Shown here piece after piece: positions 61,679 to 64,000 of a stretch of 64,000 nt of DNA. The DNA is from Rhizoctonia solani. Lineage: Eukaryota; Basidiomycota; Agaricomycetes; Cantharellales; Ceratobasidiaceae. How positions within the stretch are numbered: the first letter of the stretch is position 1; each line of letters opens with the position of its first letter. Where the stretch lies: assembly GCF_016906535.1 (NCBI RefSeq), contig NC_057378.1, positions 434,001 to 498,000 on the forward strand. The letters run 5' to 3'. Made by a program: the position numbers and the translations under genes. Under the pieces are notes generated by a model. That model was not told the origin of the DNA. It worked only from the letters and a program-made list of their open reading frames with translations, and ran no database searches.

Positions 61679-64000
61679 TCAGGATATGTTCTTCTCTGAT
61701 CCATCCAGCCACTGAATCCATGGTCTTTTTAGTGCCGCCGCTGGCGTGTAGCTAAACGGCTTTTGATCTAGACCGATCTTGGACTCCATTCGGATCTTAA
61801 CGGTACGATGTACGTTGACTCCGTCACGCTTTTGGTTCTGGATGACGCGTGGGCCACCGAGATTGATACTGTACATTAAGATAAGCTATTAGCTACGGCA
61901 GGAAAATCTAGTGACAATACGATACAAAGCGTACCCGAATATTCGTCTCCATCCTTTTTCCTTTTTCCTCCATACCTATGCAATAACAAATATGAGCATA
62001 GTCACTCAATTAACATAAAATGTTCTTTCCTACCTGTTTTACCGGAAGGAATTCGAGGATCCACCACCACCAATTTATGGAAAGCTGGTCATATATTGGG
62101 CTCAGTGCATCCTTGTAGTCTTCCACTTCCTCGTTAATAAAGGGCTCCCTTGGCTCCCAGGCATCTGCACCATAATCTCTCAGCTCATGCCCTGTAGCCA
62201 TGCTCCAGTGCACTGGGAAATATGGCTCGTACGGATCGACCTTCCCCGAAAGTTGGGCGCGATGGCGATCCAGTCGATCCATCAGTGTAACTTGCCTATG
62301 CCGTAGGTGAGGTGTGATGGGAGGATATGCATCCCTCATTGAATAAGAGCGGGTACGTATGCGGGGCAACAAGGCCGAAGGACTTATACTGGTGCTAGCT
62401 TCGGGGATCTGATCTAGAGAAGTTATAGGGGGAGGTCGTGGGAGAACGTTAGGCCATAAAGTTTCTGGGGAGAGTCCGACGTCTTCGAGTAAATTCGAAT
62501 GAAACAAGATACCTAGCGGAGTATTAGAAAAACGAAAGGCCGAATTCACTACGAATCACCGACCTGTGTTACATTTAAAGCACTGACGAATCATCCACCT
62601 CAAGGAAATCCGTGCCAAGGAATAACGTTCTCCATTTTTGACTGATCCACCACCGACATCCGTGTGTGCTCCTGCGAACCAAACTTCTATTAAAGAAGTG
62701 TGAGTTGATTAATGGCATCCAACTCAGAGCTCTCTATATTGTTACTAACCTTCGACATCGGTTTCAGCGCGCGATATTCGTTTTCCTCCAATCGCGTGCG
62801 CCACCGAGTCACTCGGTCCCCGCTTGTGCCGACGTTTGTCTCGATGGCCCATTTTCTCGCCTTGACTCATTGGGACAGGTGGATAAATGCCAGACCCTTT
62901 AGACGTTCTACATTTTTTTGATTCTATTTCGTCTGTGGCGGGTATGGGGTACCCCGATATCAAGTTGATAAAGCTCGAAATATAGCCACTTATGCTTCGA
63001 ATGGCTCTGGAGATCCCACTAACGCGACCTGAGACATTTCCAACAGCTTCACCGATAGTTTCAACTACTGTTGACCCATAATTCAGCAAACCCTGTCTCT
63101 CGACTTTCATGGACATCTTCTTCATTCGCTTCTCCCTTCTCCGCCTGGAGACATAGTCTTCACGAGGAGGGGCGGCCAAAGCCGCATCTTGATCTGAAGT
63201 TCGTCCCCATAAGTTGTCCTTGAATTTGGACCGACGCTCATCTAATGACAAAGCGTGTCTGTAGTACCGGACAACATAGTTGGACTTGGCGAATGGAAGT
63301 TCGCGTGGAATAAGCCCTACAACAATGCATTTGGGTTACGATTAGTACATCTGGCATAATGATTTCTTGGACCAACTGACCAACTGAGTTTACCGTATCA
63401 AATAAACCCATAAAATGAATTTCCACTTCAGTCGAAAAAGCTTGCTTGAACCCGTTGCTCATTTCCCACCCTTCTTTGTCGTCTCGTTGGTACATATGAT
63501 ATGCGAATGGGACCTGCCGGTAATTGGCCTTGGGAAGGAGTCCGACCTGATATGGACAGGGATTAGTAGGTGTAGATAAGTGTAATTCCGGGCCTTACCT
63601 TGTGGAGCATGCCTGCCAGTGCCCTTGCTGCGTATGCACCTCGGGAGAATCCAAATAGGCATATCTATCGTCCAATCCGAAAGACATTGTTAGTAATGTG
63701 TACGGCATATCCCAAAAGAGATGTGAATGTACCTTATCCCCTTCGCGATCTATAACCCAGTGCATTATATTATTGAATGATAGTATTCCTATTATGCATA
63801 TAACTTACGGTTTTGCATCAAGAACTCGTATCCATCTTGTTTGGTTTGGTCAGCTGAACCTCCAGCTGGACTATACGTCGTAAAACGCACCTGTTACATG
63901 ATCCTGAAGTCCATGCGCAAGAGCCATATCAGCTGCTTTCGATATTGCAACTCCAACCGGTGTGATGAAGTGCTCAGAGTGTGTTCCTATTCCTGCTTGA
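61679..64000 (-). CDS. DUF2235 alpha/beta-hydrolase-like protein, 5' end outside the window
   Basis: Partial: the gene enters from beyond 64000 and stops at 61679. Visible in order are GIGTHSEHFITPVG, DMALAHGLQDHV, the nucleophile elbow ICLFGFSRGAYAARALAGML (Ser in GFSRG), LPKANYRQVPFAYHMYQRDD, VEIHFMGLFDTVNSVG, ERRSKFKDNLW and, after a long basic and low-complexity insertion (62750-63200), the conserved WFAGAHTDVGGG with the acidic residue. The region 62010-62549 contains LDRHRAQLSGKVDPYEPYFP. DUF2235 proteins are fungal and bacterial relatives of Tle1-type phospholipase effectors; the fungal role is unknown. Several 50-60 nt introns split the gene. No frame break is certain. Confidence 0.83.

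Overview
This looks like nuclear DNA of a filamentous basidiomycete, most likely an Agaricomycete close to Rhizoctonia (Cantharellales). Genes lie on both strands, are spaced 0.5-4 kb apart and are cut by many 45-70 nt GT-AG introns; there are no operons. The family mix also fits: a NACHT-WD40 NLR-like protein, an FAD-linked oxidase, GH6 cellulases, a laccase, a fungalysin and a sesquiterpene synthase. The genus call is inference; no marker gene proves it.

Layout: tRNA-Gly(UCC) with an intron (0.2 kb, -); sesquiterpene synthase (1.3-2.7 kb, -); SEC13 (5.5-6.9 kb, +); NACHT-WD40 receptor (8.0-12.6 kb, +) followed by a decayed SEC13 fragment; FAD/PCMH oxidoreductase (14.2-16.7 kb, +); aldo-keto reductase (17.3-18.5 kb, -); an unrecognised short gene; a SLAC1/TDT family anion transporter (19.5-21.4 kb, +) with an abutting internal duplication; GH6 cellobiohydrolase (22.2-23.8 kb, -); cytochrome P450 (24.6-26.8 kb, -); a 3 kb gene-poor stretch; DUF1349 protein (30.0-30.7 kb, +); GINS subunit SLD5 (32.1-33.2 kb, -), head to head with a DENND11/LCHN-like protein (33.3-35.9 kb, +); an unrecognised ORF pair (36.4-37.2 kb); laccase (39.1-42.0 kb, +); epoxide hydrolase (43.6-45.0 kb, +); an SDR (46.5-47.7 kb, +); a second GH6 (48.2-50.0 kb, +); an atypical SDR (50.6-51.8 kb, +); fungalysin metalloprotease (53.2-55.9 kb, +); two tandem O-acetylhomoserine sulfhydrylases (56.2-61.3 kb, -); and the 3' part of a DUF2235 hydrolase (61.7 kb to the window edge, -).

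Functionally the window mixes housekeeping genes (SEC13, SLD5, DENND11, OAH sulfhydrylase) with secreted plant-biomass enzymes (two GH6 and a laccase), a secreted protease, and redox enzymes plus a transporter that could tailor or export small molecules. The terpene synthase, FAD oxidase, AKR, transporter and P450 in the first 27 kb could be a loose biosynthetic neighbourhood, but housekeeping and NLR genes lie among them, so this is only a hypothesis.

The most striking sequence-level signal is that about a dozen otherwise well-conserved genes carry isolated frame breaks, nearly all equivalent to one missing base and often in homopolymers, while SLD5, DENND11, the first SDR and the second GH6 read through cleanly. 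Because essential SEC13 is among the broken ones, and because the duplicated transporter segment has different indels in each copy, indel errors in the assembly are the simplest explanation for many of them. Coordinates below run from start codon to stop codon and include introns; splice sites were placed by eye from GT(GC)..AG signals plus family conservation.
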